From contig NZ_PDUD01000044.1 of assembly GCF_002646595.1 (NCBI RefSeq), positions 1-64,000 on the forward strand: 64,000 bases of DNA, in the 5' to 3' direction. Positions within the stretch are counted from its first letter, which is position 1. Every line of letters starts with the position of its first letter. The notes under the pieces were generated by a model, which searched no databases, was not told the origin of the DNA, and saw only the letters and a program-made list of their open reading frames with translations. Origin of the DNA: Flavilitoribacter nigricans DSM 23189 = NBRC 102662 (GTDB lineage Bacteria > Bacteroidota > Bacteroidia > Chitinophagales > Saprospiraceae). Below, in pieces: positions 9,550-18,100 of this stretch. The translations under genes were made by a program, and so were the position numbers.

Positions 9550-10050
9550 TCACGAGCCTTTAGGGTACTTCTCGATGAATGCAGCCTTTTGCCGAAGATA
9601 CTCAGGATGCTGCCGGGCCTGGTCCCACTTTGCTTTAAAGATGCGTGCGGAAGCTGCTTTAACCGGATCTTCGGCCTGCCGATCCTTTTGGGGACGCCCG
9701 TGCGCACCGCTCTGTCCTTTTTTATCAGCCGGCACCGGGCCTTCGTATTTTCTTCCTCCCTTGTAATTGGCGTAGCGGCGCGAGCGGGTATAGCCCATCT
9801 GCAGGAATTTGCGGGCCATATCGGCACCCACGAAATCTTCATCCGCCAGGTATTGCAAAAATAGGCTGTAGATCTTTTCCGAAGACCGGGTCGCTATTTC
9901 TGGCGTTTTAAATCGCCAGTGGGGGAGGATTTCCGATTTATAGGGCTCAACCAGTAAAACGCCCTGTTCTCCCTTGCCTATGGCGTAGAGTTCCGGGTGT
10001 TCGCGCAGGTTTAATTTGGAATAATCCAGGCTGTAATCGAAGGATCGCAT
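9550..10050 (-). CDS. DUF4385 family protein
   Basis: A protein of 166 residues with the pattern of the DUF4385 family: an N-terminal FDYSLDYSKLNLREHPELYAIG stretch, given in outline, which continues to GEQGVLLVEPYKSEILPHWRFK. A middle ADMARKFLQMGYTRSRRYAN motif and a lysine/arginine-rich C-terminal half follow. It has no signal peptide or membrane segment, so it is cytoplasmic. No activity is known for the family. The high content of basic residues in the second half would fit nucleic-acid contact, but that is only a suggestion. Confidence 0.85.
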   Translation of the reverse strand: MRSFDYSLDYSKLNLREHPELYAIGKGEQGVLLVEPYKSEILPHWRFKTPEIATRSSEKIYSLFLQYLADEDFVGADMARKFLQMGYTRSRRYANYKGGRKYEGPVPADKKGQSGAHGRPQKDRQAEDPVKAASARIFKAKWDQARQHPEYLRQKAAFIEKYPKGS

Positions 10051-10370
10051 AAAAGAAAAATGTGGTACTAGAAGTTTATGGTAAAACGCTCGTGCTCTAC
10101 TATAACAACCTGAATGCTGCTCGTAGCTTAGATTTTCAATTGTTTTTACCTGGCAAAAAGATAACTAAGCAGTTGCCGGAAAGCTAAGCCTGGTACGACC
10201 AGTAGCTGTTTTCCGGTATCACAGGGATTGCTTTTGGCAAATTACCGGTCCACCGAATGCCCACCAATGCTTGGATTTCTGTAAGCATGGAAGATAGATT
10301 AAAGCTTATCCTTAACACCTCTCTATGCCGAAAGTGGCTAAGTTTGAAAGCGGATCAGCATTTATAAGTT
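10051..10370. other. Divergent intergenic region, 320 bp
   Basis: This separates the DUF4385 gene (minus) from a lipoprotein gene (plus). Apart from the structured hairpin at 10176-10216 nothing was recognised. Confidence 0.5.
10176..10216. other. Long imperfect stem-loop in a divergent intergenic region
   Basis: CCGGAAA-GCTA-(AGC bulge)-CTGGT pairs with ACCAG-TAGC-(TGT bulge)-TTTCCGG around an ACG loop, 16 base pairs in all. It lies upstream of both flanking genes, so it is not an ordinary terminator. The blocks GTTGCCGG and ACCAGTAGCTG also occur, differently spaced, in the hairpin at 1347-1390. Role unknown. Confidence 0.35.
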
Positions 10371-10874
10371 ATGATTGGAGAAAAAGTAATATTCGTTATT
10401 GCGTTGTTTGCGACAATGAGTGGTTGTTCACTAAACGAAAAATCCGCCGGCATTTCGAATGAGAGCATGAATAAGTTTGCCGTGTACCATCTGGACTCCA
10501 ATCAGATGATTTTTTCCGAAGATGATATTAGTGCCTACCAGGTGGCCAGTCATACTTTCATCTTTACGCCGGCAGGCGCCGAAAAAATGAAGGCCTACCA
10601 GGCTTCCCTGCAAATTGATGCCGGTCTTTATCAAAAGCCCTTTGTGGCCAGATTGGGCCAGGAGGAAATGTACAGGGGGAAATTTTGGACAAATCTTTCC
10701 TCGCTAAGCGAATCCGGCATTGTGCTGACTGATATTACCCTGATCAGCCCGGACCATCCAACCTTAACCGTGGCCGGTAGCTACCCGTCAGAAGCGATTT
10801 CACCGGACAATCGTCAAAAAATTAATAATCCTAAAATTTTGGAGCACTTCAATAATATTGGTAAGTCAAAATGA
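10371..10874 (+). CDS. Putative lipoprotein of unknown function
   Basis: A protein of 167 residues with a lipoprotein signal peptide whose lipobox is ATMSGC, so it is anchored by an acylated cysteine near residue 19. The mature part has no domain I can name. It contains a stretch reading YQKPFVARLGQEEMYRGKFW, followed by serine-rich LSSLSESGIVLTDI; this resembles small secreted proteins that bind through a beta sheet, but I cannot assign a family. It is monocistronic, with the next lipoprotein gene 169 bp downstream. Confidence 0.72.
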   Translation: MIGEKVIFVIALFATMSGCSLNEKSAGISNESMNKFAVYHLDSNQMIFSEDDISAYQVASHTFIFTPAGAEKMKAYQASLQIDAGLYQKPFVARLGQEEMYRGKFWTNLSSLSESGIVLTDITLISPDHPTLTVAGSYPSEAISPDNRQKINNPKILEHFNNIGKSK

Positions 10875-11043
10875 TGACGCATCCCGGTAAATAATTCCCC
10901 TGTCTCACGGGTTAGCATATCTTGGTTGCAGTTTGGGCGTACCGCTACGGTCAATTTTTCCTGAATAGGTTTTTGCGAACCAAACCTATGAGTGGAAAGA
11001 AGAGTTCTAGGTATATCAATAACCTGCTCTTGATCTGACCCGT

Positions 11044-11619
11044 ATGAAAAAAATTACGCTTCTTTCCGGTCTCCTCTATTTGTTACTTTTTATGGTTGGT
11101 TGTAAAAAGGAAACTACCGATCCTGAAACGGCTGACCATCGGAACCGCATCAATACCGTTCAGCTGACCTTTACCCCGCAGATGGGAAGTGAGACCCGGA
11201 CGTTTAGCTATTTTGATCCGGACGGAGAAGGCGGCACTTCGCCCCAGGCCCAGGGCATCAGACTGCAGCCCAACGAAACTTATATGTTGGAGATCGATTT
11301 TCTCCACACCGATACGGATGGCCAAATAACTTCCCTGACCGAGTCGATACGGGCCGATGCCGTGTCCCATTTGGTTTGTTTTGATTTTCTGGTCCCCACG
11401 GATAGATTCGGCGTTGAAATCGAAGATCAGGACGCCAATCAGGATCCGCTTGGATTGATCAATACCCTCTGGACCGCAAACGAAGTAATTGATGACGAAA
11501 ACTTCTTCGTTATTGAACTGAAACACGGTATCTCCAAAGTAGATTTAGGCCCCTGGTGTACCTATGAGAACGTTGCCGTGGATATGACGGCTACTTTCAG
11601 CATTGTTATTGATAATTAA
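11044..11619 (+). CDS. Bacteroidota lipoprotein of unknown function (often misnamed periplasmic-binding-fold protein)
   Basis: A protein of 191 residues. A signal peptide with lipobox FMVGC is followed by an acidic, beta-rich mature region: NTVQLTFTPQMGSETRTFSY, then FDPDGEGG, and a central EIDFLHTDTDGQIT segment. This pattern is common in marine Bacteroidota as a small outer-membrane lipoprotein, and the automatic names it receives have no experimental basis that I know of. It is often found near TonB-dependent receptors, but none is adjacent here. No clear terminator follows. Confidence 0.7.
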   Translation: MKKITLLSGLLYLLLFMVGCKKETTDPETADHRNRINTVQLTFTPQMGSETRTFSYFDPDGEGGTSPQAQGIRLQPNETYMLEIDFLHTDTDGQITSLTESIRADAVSHLVCFDFLVPTDRFGVEIEDQDANQDPLGLINTLWTANEVIDDENFFVIELKHGISKVDLGPWCTYENVAVDMTATFSIVIDN

Positions 11620-11705
11620 GGTTGCAATTTCGACTCCCTGTTTTGCCCGGCAATCAGGTTTGATTTTCCTGTACTTTCTGCCCGGATCGTCTTTTTTAGG
11701 AATTG

Positions 11706-11846
11706 GATATAAAGTCGGCGTTACAAACGCCTCCGAGCGGTCAGGGTAGAGGTACGGCTTCTGCGGTTTGGTAAAAGTTGGACTTCCTCGGCTTTAATCT
11801 TTTTGATATTCCATACTTCAGGTGCTAAACAACGCGACTCCAACGC
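11706..11846 (-). repeat. 141-bp direct repeat, copy A
   Basis: This aligns without gaps to 12481-12621 at a constant offset of 775 bp, with 8 mismatches (about 94 percent identity). Read on the minus strand, its start encodes RWSRVV followed by a stop, matching the last codons of the gene at 12600. It may therefore be a decayed copy of a gene end plus trailer, or a mobile intergenic element. Confidence 0.8.
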
Positions 11847-11850
11847 CCTC

Positions 11851-11883
11851 CGCTCGCCTAAGGTTGTAAGTTCAGCTGCCTAT
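11851..11883. repeat. 33-bp repeat, copy B
   Basis: This matches 12360-12392 at 26 of 33 positions. In this copy the internal palindrome is decayed. It directly follows repeat A. Confidence 0.5.
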
Positions 11884-11941
11884 TTCGACCTAAAACTACA
11901 GTTATAAAGGAATAATCTGTAACCCTACATAGTTTCTGGTA

Positions 11942-12277
11942 TTACGGTGCTAATTCGTCGCGGAGTAAATCATCCAATTCGTTCAGTTTTTTCCGATATA
12001 CTACAAACGCACCCTCATCCCAATCGGGCTTTAGATCTCTATTCTCATTAAACTGGATCACTTCCTGGATCAGTTTCTGAAGAATTTTCATTTTATGTAA
12101 GTCAGTTGGTTCAGTATACTGTAGAAGGAAGGTATACAACTTGATACTGTCATTTATGTCAGAAATTATTTCACTGTAAACATCATTGGAACCCGCAATT
12201 TCTCTACAATCCGAGAAGAACATTCTCATCACCCAATCGGCTACCAACCACTTATTGTTTTTTAATAGAATCGACAC
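11942..12277 (-). CDS. Orphan gene or 5'-truncated remnant, unknown function
   Basis: A 111-residue frame beginning with GTG at 12277. It is acidic and probably helical (IISDINDSIKLYTFLLQY, KILQKLIQEVIQFNEN, KKLNELDDLLRDEL). I recognise no family. The same frame stays open for 37 more codons upstream, to a stop at 12389-12391, and reads like protein (VGYLSSDPEGLNQISLALK) with no ATG. The last of these upstream codons run through the hairpin of repeat B'. The gene may therefore have lost its 5' end, with the repeat at the break. It is enclosed by A-B on one side and B'-A' on the other. Confidence 0.5.
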   Translation of the reverse strand: MSILLKNNKWLVADWVMRMFFSDCREIAGSNDVYSEIISDINDSIKLYTFLLQYTEPTDLHKMKILQKLIQEVIQFNENRDLKPDWDEGAFVVYRKKLNELDDLLRDELAP

Positions 12278-12599
12278 TGTTGAATAAAGTTTAAGTGATT
12301 TGAGGGCCAGACTAATTTGATTCAGTCCTTCAGGATCCGAACTTAAATATCCTACCGTACGCTGGCCGAAGTTTGCAACTTCGGCGGCCTATATTAATCT
12401 CTAGATACGATTGATATTTCAATATATCCTGTCTGGAACCTCTCTTAATTTTCGGGTTTTATTTATCGCCTTAGCAATAAGATATGAAGTCGGCGTTACA
12501 AACACCTCCGAGCGGTCAGGGTAGAGGTACGGCTTCTGCGGTTTGGTAAAAGTTGGACTTACTCGGCCTTAATCTTCTTGATATTCAATACTTCAGGTA
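12278..12599. other. Repeat-bearing intergenic region with open upstream frame
   Basis: This contains the untranslated or lost 5' part of the orphan gene (12278-12388), repeat B' (12360-12392) and most of repeat A' (12481-12621). Nothing else was recognised. Confidence 0.5.
12360..12392. repeat. 33-bp repeat, copy B', with perfect hairpin
   Basis: GCCGAAGTT (12365-12373) and AACTTCGGC (12377-12385) form a perfect 9-bp stem with a TGC loop. It is related to 11851-11883 at 26 of 33 positions. There is no T-tract. Confidence 0.6.
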
Positions 12600-12621
12600 C
12601 TAAACAACGCAACTCCAACGC
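12481..12621 (-). repeat. 141-bp direct repeat, copy A'
   Basis: The second copy of the element at 11706-11846, about 94 percent identical. Its last 22 bases lie inside the ankyrin/kelch gene and supply that gene's final codons (RWSCVV) and TAG stop. Confidence 0.8.
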
Positions 12622-13712
12622 TTAGTCACCAGATCAAAGCGATAAGTCCCATCATTGTCGATGATCTTTCCGTTTGTCCATTTTTTGCCGTTCAGCACGT
12701 AAAGGCAATGATTCTCTTCATCATGCAGGGTCGTATGCTTAAAGATCCAACCGGGATTTTTCCCGGAAGTGGACATCGAAGTTATGGAAAAATCGTCCAG
12801 ATCTAAAATATGCATATTCGTTCGCCTCGCCACCCGGTCTTTCTGGTATCCCAAACCGCCGATGATGATAATTTGATTCCCGACTTTGGTTGAAGTATGA
12901 AAATCAGTCGGCGGAAAGACCTGTTCCGGATAAAGAAAAACGTCTACCGTGCCGGTGGGACTTATGCGAATCACGTCATTATAGATATTAAAATCCGGTT
13001 CGTAGTAATCTTCGTGTTCTCCGCCAATTTGGAGCATCTTACCGTCTTCCAGAAAATGATAGGAACTGCCAAAGCGGTAACTACACCACTTCGGTTTCCC
13101 GCTAGTGAGATAATTGAAGAACCCGGCCGCCGCCTGGGCGGATAATTTCCCGTCTTTCACCTTACCGGTGAGTTCTTCGAAATCTTTGGCAAAATCCTTG
13201 ATCTCCCCCGAGGCCAGCAGTTCCCTAAAACGATCCGGTCCGACAAACGAGGCCTCCGTACCGGTAGCCACCATAAACGTATAATAGTCAGAGGTCACCT
13301 TTTCCGGATTAGCTGCACCGTACCGGCAATGTACATCGGTAGATGCAAAATCACGGAGTGAAGCGGTGATCGGAACCGCCCCTTTGGATAGTAAAATATC
13401 TTGCAGGTCCGAAGGATACTTACTTTCCAGACAACTTGCCAGAGGCGTCTCACCCATGAGACCAGGCAGGTTGACACTAGCGCCGAAACTGGTGAGTAAT
13501 TCAATGCCCATCACCCGCGAATCGGCCGGCCATCCGTGCAGGATGCAGTCAACAAGGCTGTCGGTATGCGGTGGCCGATCATTCGGATCTGCCCCCTGGT
13601 GTAAAAGATGCATGATCTCCCCGGTGGCTTTGGGACCTTCTTTTTCTACAAGTTGTCGCAGTCGCTCGTTAAGCTGAAGCTGGTTGCGGTGTTTTTCTAA
13701 AATTTTTTCCAT
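12600..13712 (-). CDS. Ankyrin-repeat protein with C-terminal kelch-like region
   Basis: About 370 residues. The N-terminal third carries ankyrin-like repeats (IMHLLHQGADPNDRPPHTDSL, in outline, then ELLTSFGASVNLPGLMGETPLASCL and DILLSKGAVP). A middle linker follows, and the C-terminal part has kelch-like blades with paired glycines (GGLGYQKDRVARRTNMHILDLDDF, and the NHCLYVLNGKKWTNG region). There is no signal peptide, so it is cytoplasmic and probably binds other proteins. I prefer the ATG at 13712; the frame can be extended 27 bases to a TTG. The last seven codons belong to repeat A', which may mean that the true C-terminus was replaced when the repeat arrived. Confidence 0.75.
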   Translation of the reverse strand: MEKILEKHRNQLQLNERLRQLVEKEGPKATGEIMHLLHQGADPNDRPPHTDSLVDCILHGWPADSRVMGIELLTSFGASVNLPGLMGETPLASCLESKYPSDLQDILLSKGAVPITASLRDFASTDVHCRYGAANPEKVTSDYYTFMVATGTEASFVGPDRFRELLASGEIKDFAKDFEELTGKVKDGKLSAQAAAGFFNYLTSGKPKWCSYRFGSSYHFLEDGKMLQIGGEHEDYYEPDFNIYNDVIRISPTGTVDVFLYPEQVFPPTDFHTSTKVGNQIIIIGGLGYQKDRVARRTNMHILDLDDFSITSMSTSGKNPGWIFKHTTLHDEENHCLYVLNGKKWTNGKIIDNDGTYRFDLVTKRWSCVV

Positions 13713-14069
13713 GGAGTTTAGTTGAGGGTTTTCTTCCAAGCGTTTTTATGGCTCGGAGAACTGGAAGTTAAGCAATACTTTAATTACAGAAATAGTTCCG
13801 GATTTGCTAGTATGACCGCTGCAGGGTACCCAGCTACTTAGGACGATTAAGGGACTGATTGCAGCCGGGTAGAAGTTGGAACGTGGAAACGTGTGAAAGT
13901 GTATACGTTGGGTACCCTGTCGACGATCTGTAAATCTTATGGGTTCGTATCCAGGCGGCAGTGGAGAGGTGTTGAAGTGTTAAAGTGTGGAGGTGTTAAC
14001 GTTAGGTGCCCGGGATCCAACATGAACACATCAAAACTTTAACACCTTAACACATTTCAACATAAGCAC
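13713..14069. other. Intergenic region filled with GTGTTAA-type repeats
   Basis: No gene is present. Beyond the repeat blocks at 13875-14069 nothing was recognised. Confidence 0.55.
13875..14069. repeat. Degenerate octamer array (GTGTTAAG family), forward and inverted blocks
   Basis: Forward blocks at 13875-13919 and 13961-14014 share GTGTGAAAGTGT and GTGTTGAAGTGTTAAAGTGT-like units, each ending near GTTGGGTACCC or GTTAGGTGCCC. An inverted block at 14019-14069 carries the complement (CTTTAACACCTTAACACATT) and runs straight into the stop codon of the next gene at 14070. The forward and inverted blocks could fold together. Confidence 0.6.
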
Positions 14070-14462
14070 CTACCTCCTACTACTCAAAGCCTGCCTTTTC
14101 TGTTCAGCCAAAGATGATTTTCTCTCCGCCTGCAAAATGGATACAGATCGAAAGTTATTTTCGTAAACGATCTTGAGGGTAACCGGAAGCGCATTCAGGT
14201 CATCCGCCTGAAACCGGCTCACGATGGACCGGTCCTTTGCCTGCACGTCCTCCAGAAATTGTTGTAAACCGTCACTGAGTAGCTCGGCCCGCACGATGAG
14301 GAAAGTCGCCGGCAGCCAGGAAAATTTTTTCCTAAAATCCGCTTCATTGAAAGCCGGGATGAATACCGCCGATTGCGCCCGTTGCCTAACGAGCGACTTT
14401 ATCGAAGCAAAGTGTTCGGAGTCGTCTGTAAGTACCAAAACGGTGACATGGCTTTCAATCAT
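14070..14462 (-). CDS. Hypothetical protein, receiver-like N-terminus
   Basis: A protein of 130 residues with no signal peptide or membrane segment. The N-terminus (MIESHVTVLVLTDDSEHF) has the beta strand plus paired aspartates typical of a receiver-type fold. The rest lacks the expected phospho-acceptor aspartate and lysine pattern, so it may be a degenerate receiver or an unrelated alpha/beta protein. The basic C-terminus (AERKSSLAEQKRQALSSRR) could contact nucleic acid. It is flanked by noncoding DNA on both sides, so it is probably transcribed alone. Confidence 0.5.
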   Translation of the reverse strand: MIESHVTVLVLTDDSEHFASIKSLVRQRAQSAVFIPAFNEADFRKKFSWLPATFLIVRAELLSDGLQQFLEDVQAKDRSIVSRFQADDLNALPVTLKIVYENNFRSVSILQAERKSSLAEQKRQALSSRR

Positions 14463-15134
14463 AGCTCTAAGAATTTGAGTCAGGCAGCGAACTCAAACTG
14501 TGTATAGGACGAAAACCGCCAGCGAAATAACTTCGCCGGTCCGTTATGGCGCAAAATTTTGCCGGGCTGGAATATAGCCCTGGGAATTCCGGTATCATTG
14601 CAAGCCAATGCACCGAAAATATGGTCCTATACCCAGTGTCTTAACCTTCTTTATGCAAAAGTGACGTTCTGAGTAAAGGGGCTCGTATAAAGGCAGTACA
14701 GTGCAGAGCATTGCATTATCTGCCGGGCCCGATCTCCGGAGCGAACCAGTACTCTACAGTAGAATACTATATCCTGAATTTCCGGAGGGGCTCCAAAAAA
14801 GGTTCTTGTGTTCAGATCAAATGTGGAATCGTATGAATTGGGGATCCAAAAATGGCCGGACCATGAAAATATGCCCGGAGCGGAGGCTCTTTTTGTTCTT
14901 GAAATGCGGAGAATTGGGATGAGAATGTTAGCTAAGTTCCAGAAGTGTCTGAAAATCGCCTCCCGAAAACATTATGGTTCTAAAGATACAAATCTTCCGG
15001 GTTTTTGTAATTGTATTGAGAATTTTGTTTCTCTGAAGCCCAGGAAAGACCGATCCGGAGACCCAGGAAGCGAGTAATCACCCCATCACCAAGTCCCCCA
15101 GGTCTCCCCCTCTCCAAGTCCCCCCCTCACAAAA
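14463..15134. other. Intergenic region, 672 bp
   Basis: Short plus-strand frames at 14701-14922 and 14808-15077 show no coding character and overlap each other in different frames. The right end (15082-15130) is a C-rich repeat that reaches the stop codon of the amidohydrolase gene. Nothing else was recognised. Confidence 0.5.
15082..15130. repeat. C-rich degenerate 8-9-mer array at a gene 3' end
   Basis: Units of the form ATCACCAAG, TCCCCCAGG, TCTCCCCC, TCTCCAAG and TCCCCCCC follow one another. The array ends four bases before the stop codon (15135-15137) of the minus-strand amidohydrolase gene. It belongs to a third repeat family, distinct from the heptamer and octamer arrays. Confidence 0.5.
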
Positions 15135-18100
15135 TCACCGCCTCACCCCCGGCACCCCCGTCGGCGCAAACTCCTGCCACCACAGCGGCTCCAGAGGTTT
15201 CACCTCCGGGTAGACTTCATTCAGGGTATTGCCTTCGTACAGCCGACCGTTTTTCATAACGTGCAAGATATCTTTAGAGTTGCGGATATTGTCGATCGGA
15301 TTGCTGTTGAGAATGATCAGGTCCGCCAGTTTGCCGACTTCCAGCGAACCGAGGTCCTGCTCCAGCCCGATCGCTTCGGCCCCGATGATGGTCGCGACTT
15401 TGAGGGTATTGTGGGTCGACAGACCTCCGGATTGCATCGCCCAAAGCTCCCAGTGATAGCCGAGGCCCTGCAACTGTCCGTGACTGCCCACCCCGGCCCG
15501 GCCACCGGCTTCCACCAGATCTTTCAGGTAGGTAGCAAGTTCTTCAAAAACATGTTCCTCTTCCATAAACCAACCGGCATTGCGCCGACGAGTACGGGCG
15601 TCCAGGTTGGAATGGGGCATGAAGTGCGTCAGTTTCGGGTCGCTGTGCGGATCTTCCGTGGCGTAGTAGTAGTTCTCCGCCCAGGGGCCGCCATAGGCGA
15701 CAAGTAGGGTAGGGGTATATACCGTTCTGGAAAAAGCGACCAGATCGATCACATCCTGGTAGAGCGGGAAAATAGGAAAAGAATGTTCGTGACCCGGGTA
15801 ACCGTCGATGACCTGGGTGAGGTTCGATTTGAAATCCAGGCCGCCTTCTGTGGTCGGCATGATATTCTGCTCTCTGGCCGCCATGATCAGCCACTGCCGT
15901 TGCTGGCGGTTACCGGAGCCGTACATTTTGATGGTTTTGGTGTCGTAGTAAGCACTATACCGTTTCATGATGTCCCGCGCGTGTTCCAGATCCTTGATGA
16001 CCTCTCCCCGGAAAATCCCGGGACCGGTAGAATAGATACGCGGACCGATCAGTCGGCCGGCCGTTACCTGATCGCCGTAGCTGAGTACATCGGTAGTTGC
16101 CGTCTGCGGATCCCGGGTGGTCATTACCCCGAAGGCCAGATTGGTGAGGTAGGGCCAGAACTGTCCCCGGTGAAGATTAACGGGATGCCGGAAATGGGAG
16201 TGGGTATCGACAAACCCGGGAATGATCGTCTTTCCGGATACATCCATGACCTCCGCGCCGGCCGGCGCACTGAGCTCCCGGCCGATCGCCTTGATGCGGT
16301 TGTTCTCAATAAGGATATCCCCCCGTTCGATGATCTCATCGCCCTTCATGGTGATGAGCCGGGCGTTTTTCAGCAGTAGGGTGCCCTGGGGCAGATCGCG
16401 CGGGATCTTTACTTCGATCCGGTTTTCCCGGGGTGTATAGGCTTCGGCCTCATCTTCGTCCCCGGCCGATTCCTGCTGCTTGGCCGCCGTCAGGTCGTAT
16501 ACGACGTGCGCGTTGCCGATTGCCCAGTGAACGGTGGTCCCATCGGCCGACCAGGCCGGGAACTGGCCGCCAATATCGGTAAGTTTGCGGGCCGGGAAAC
16601 TGGCCTTACCCGGATCGGATACCGAAATGGTAAAGGATTTTTTGCCGGTCTTCGGTACCGTAACTACGTACAGGTCCATGCCGATCTGGGCCAGGGCCTG
16701 ATCACCCACGGGGGCCATCCTGATCCAGGACGCCGAGGGCGGGTTGCTGGCGCCAGCCGCTTTTTTACCGGTTATTTTGACATAGAACTGTTCGTCGGTT
16801 CCGTCCCAGCGAATGGAGGACAGGCCGTCATTATCCGATAGGTAGATGCGGTCGGAACCCCGCACGAAATGGGGATTTCCCTTCCCGTCGGTAAAGGTGA
16901 TGAAGTTATTGGCCGAACCGTCGGCGCTGATCCAGATCAGATCACTCGTGCCGCGAAAGGCGGTCCGTTGTAAGGCGTTCCGGAAATCCTGGGCCAGACC
17001 TTTGATCAAAACGATCCGCTGACCGTCATTGGACCAGGCGGGAGATTGAAAGACGCCGTTTTCTTCGTTCAGTTGGGTGAGGTTGCTGCCATTGGGGCGT
17101 ACTTTGTACACCTTTCCGCCATCAGCCGACCAGGTGACAAATGCGATCCAGTCTCCATTCGGCGACCAGGCCGGCTGGGCCTGGGTGGCGTCCAGCGTTG
17201 TCAATTTTCGGGGTGTACCGTCGGGCAGATCCATCAGATAGACTTCATTGAGTACCGTGAACGCCAGTTGACGACCATCGGGTGAAGGGGCAACATCGCG
17301 GATCTGTACGGCCGTAAACTCCGGCGTGTCTTCGATCGGATAATCAAAATCCAGTTCCGGACCCAGCTCAATGCTCGAATTGATCCGAAAAGGGATCTCC
17401 CGGGCGGTTTTGGTACCGATATCGATCTTCCAGATCTTTCCGCCGTAGGCCGTCATTACCGACTGATGGTCCGGGGTAAAGGAAAAACCCGGGAGTACGT
17501 CCCGGCTGGCGCGCGATTCCTGATCATCGTGCTGGACGGGATAGGCGAGCCAGCTTTCATCGCCGGTCTGCAGGTCGCGGAGGACCAGCCCCGTCTCTGC
17601 ATCGTGGCGGGTGCCGTAGACGAGCCACTTGCCGTCCCCGGAAGGGGTAGGGCGGAAGGAAGAGCCGTAACGGGAGATCTGGGGAATGATCTTACCTTCC
17701 TCCCGGTCGTATTTGGCAATCTGGTACTGGGGCAGGGCAGCATTGTAATTCCAGCTACCGGTCCTTTCCGAAAACCAGATGTAACGGCCGTCGGGACTGA
17801 ATACGCCTTCCAGCATGCGCTTGTTGTTGGGTTCACTCACCAGGGCGGTCCCGCCGCCGCTGTCCTTATGGTACAGCCAGATCTTATGGAGATTGGACCC
17901 GGACTGCTTGGAAGCAATGATGTACTGCCCGTCGGGTGACCAGTCGGGCGATTGGTACGGGTTATCGTTGCCTTTGGTGATCTGTCGCTTTTCCTGATCC
18001 TCCAGTTGGTACACCCAGACATTCTCCCCACCGGATTCGTCGGAAATGTAGACGATCTCCCGCCCGTCGGGACTGTAACGGGGCTGACTGTCGAACGGGA

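Larger units (their letters stand above)
11620..11941. other. Repeat-bearing intergenic region
   Basis: This holds the first copies of two dispersed elements (A at 11706-11846, B at 11851-11883) and no gene. It lies between the convergent ends of the 11044 lipoprotein gene and the 11942 orphan gene. Confidence 0.6.

Noticed and set aside
11044-11619. Periplasmic-binding-protein function for the lipoprotein
   Set aside because: The protein is far too short for that fold and shows none of its motifs.
14701-15077. Two overlapping short plus-strand frames
   Set aside because: They have no family resemblance, no operon context and poor codon pattern; treated as noncoding.
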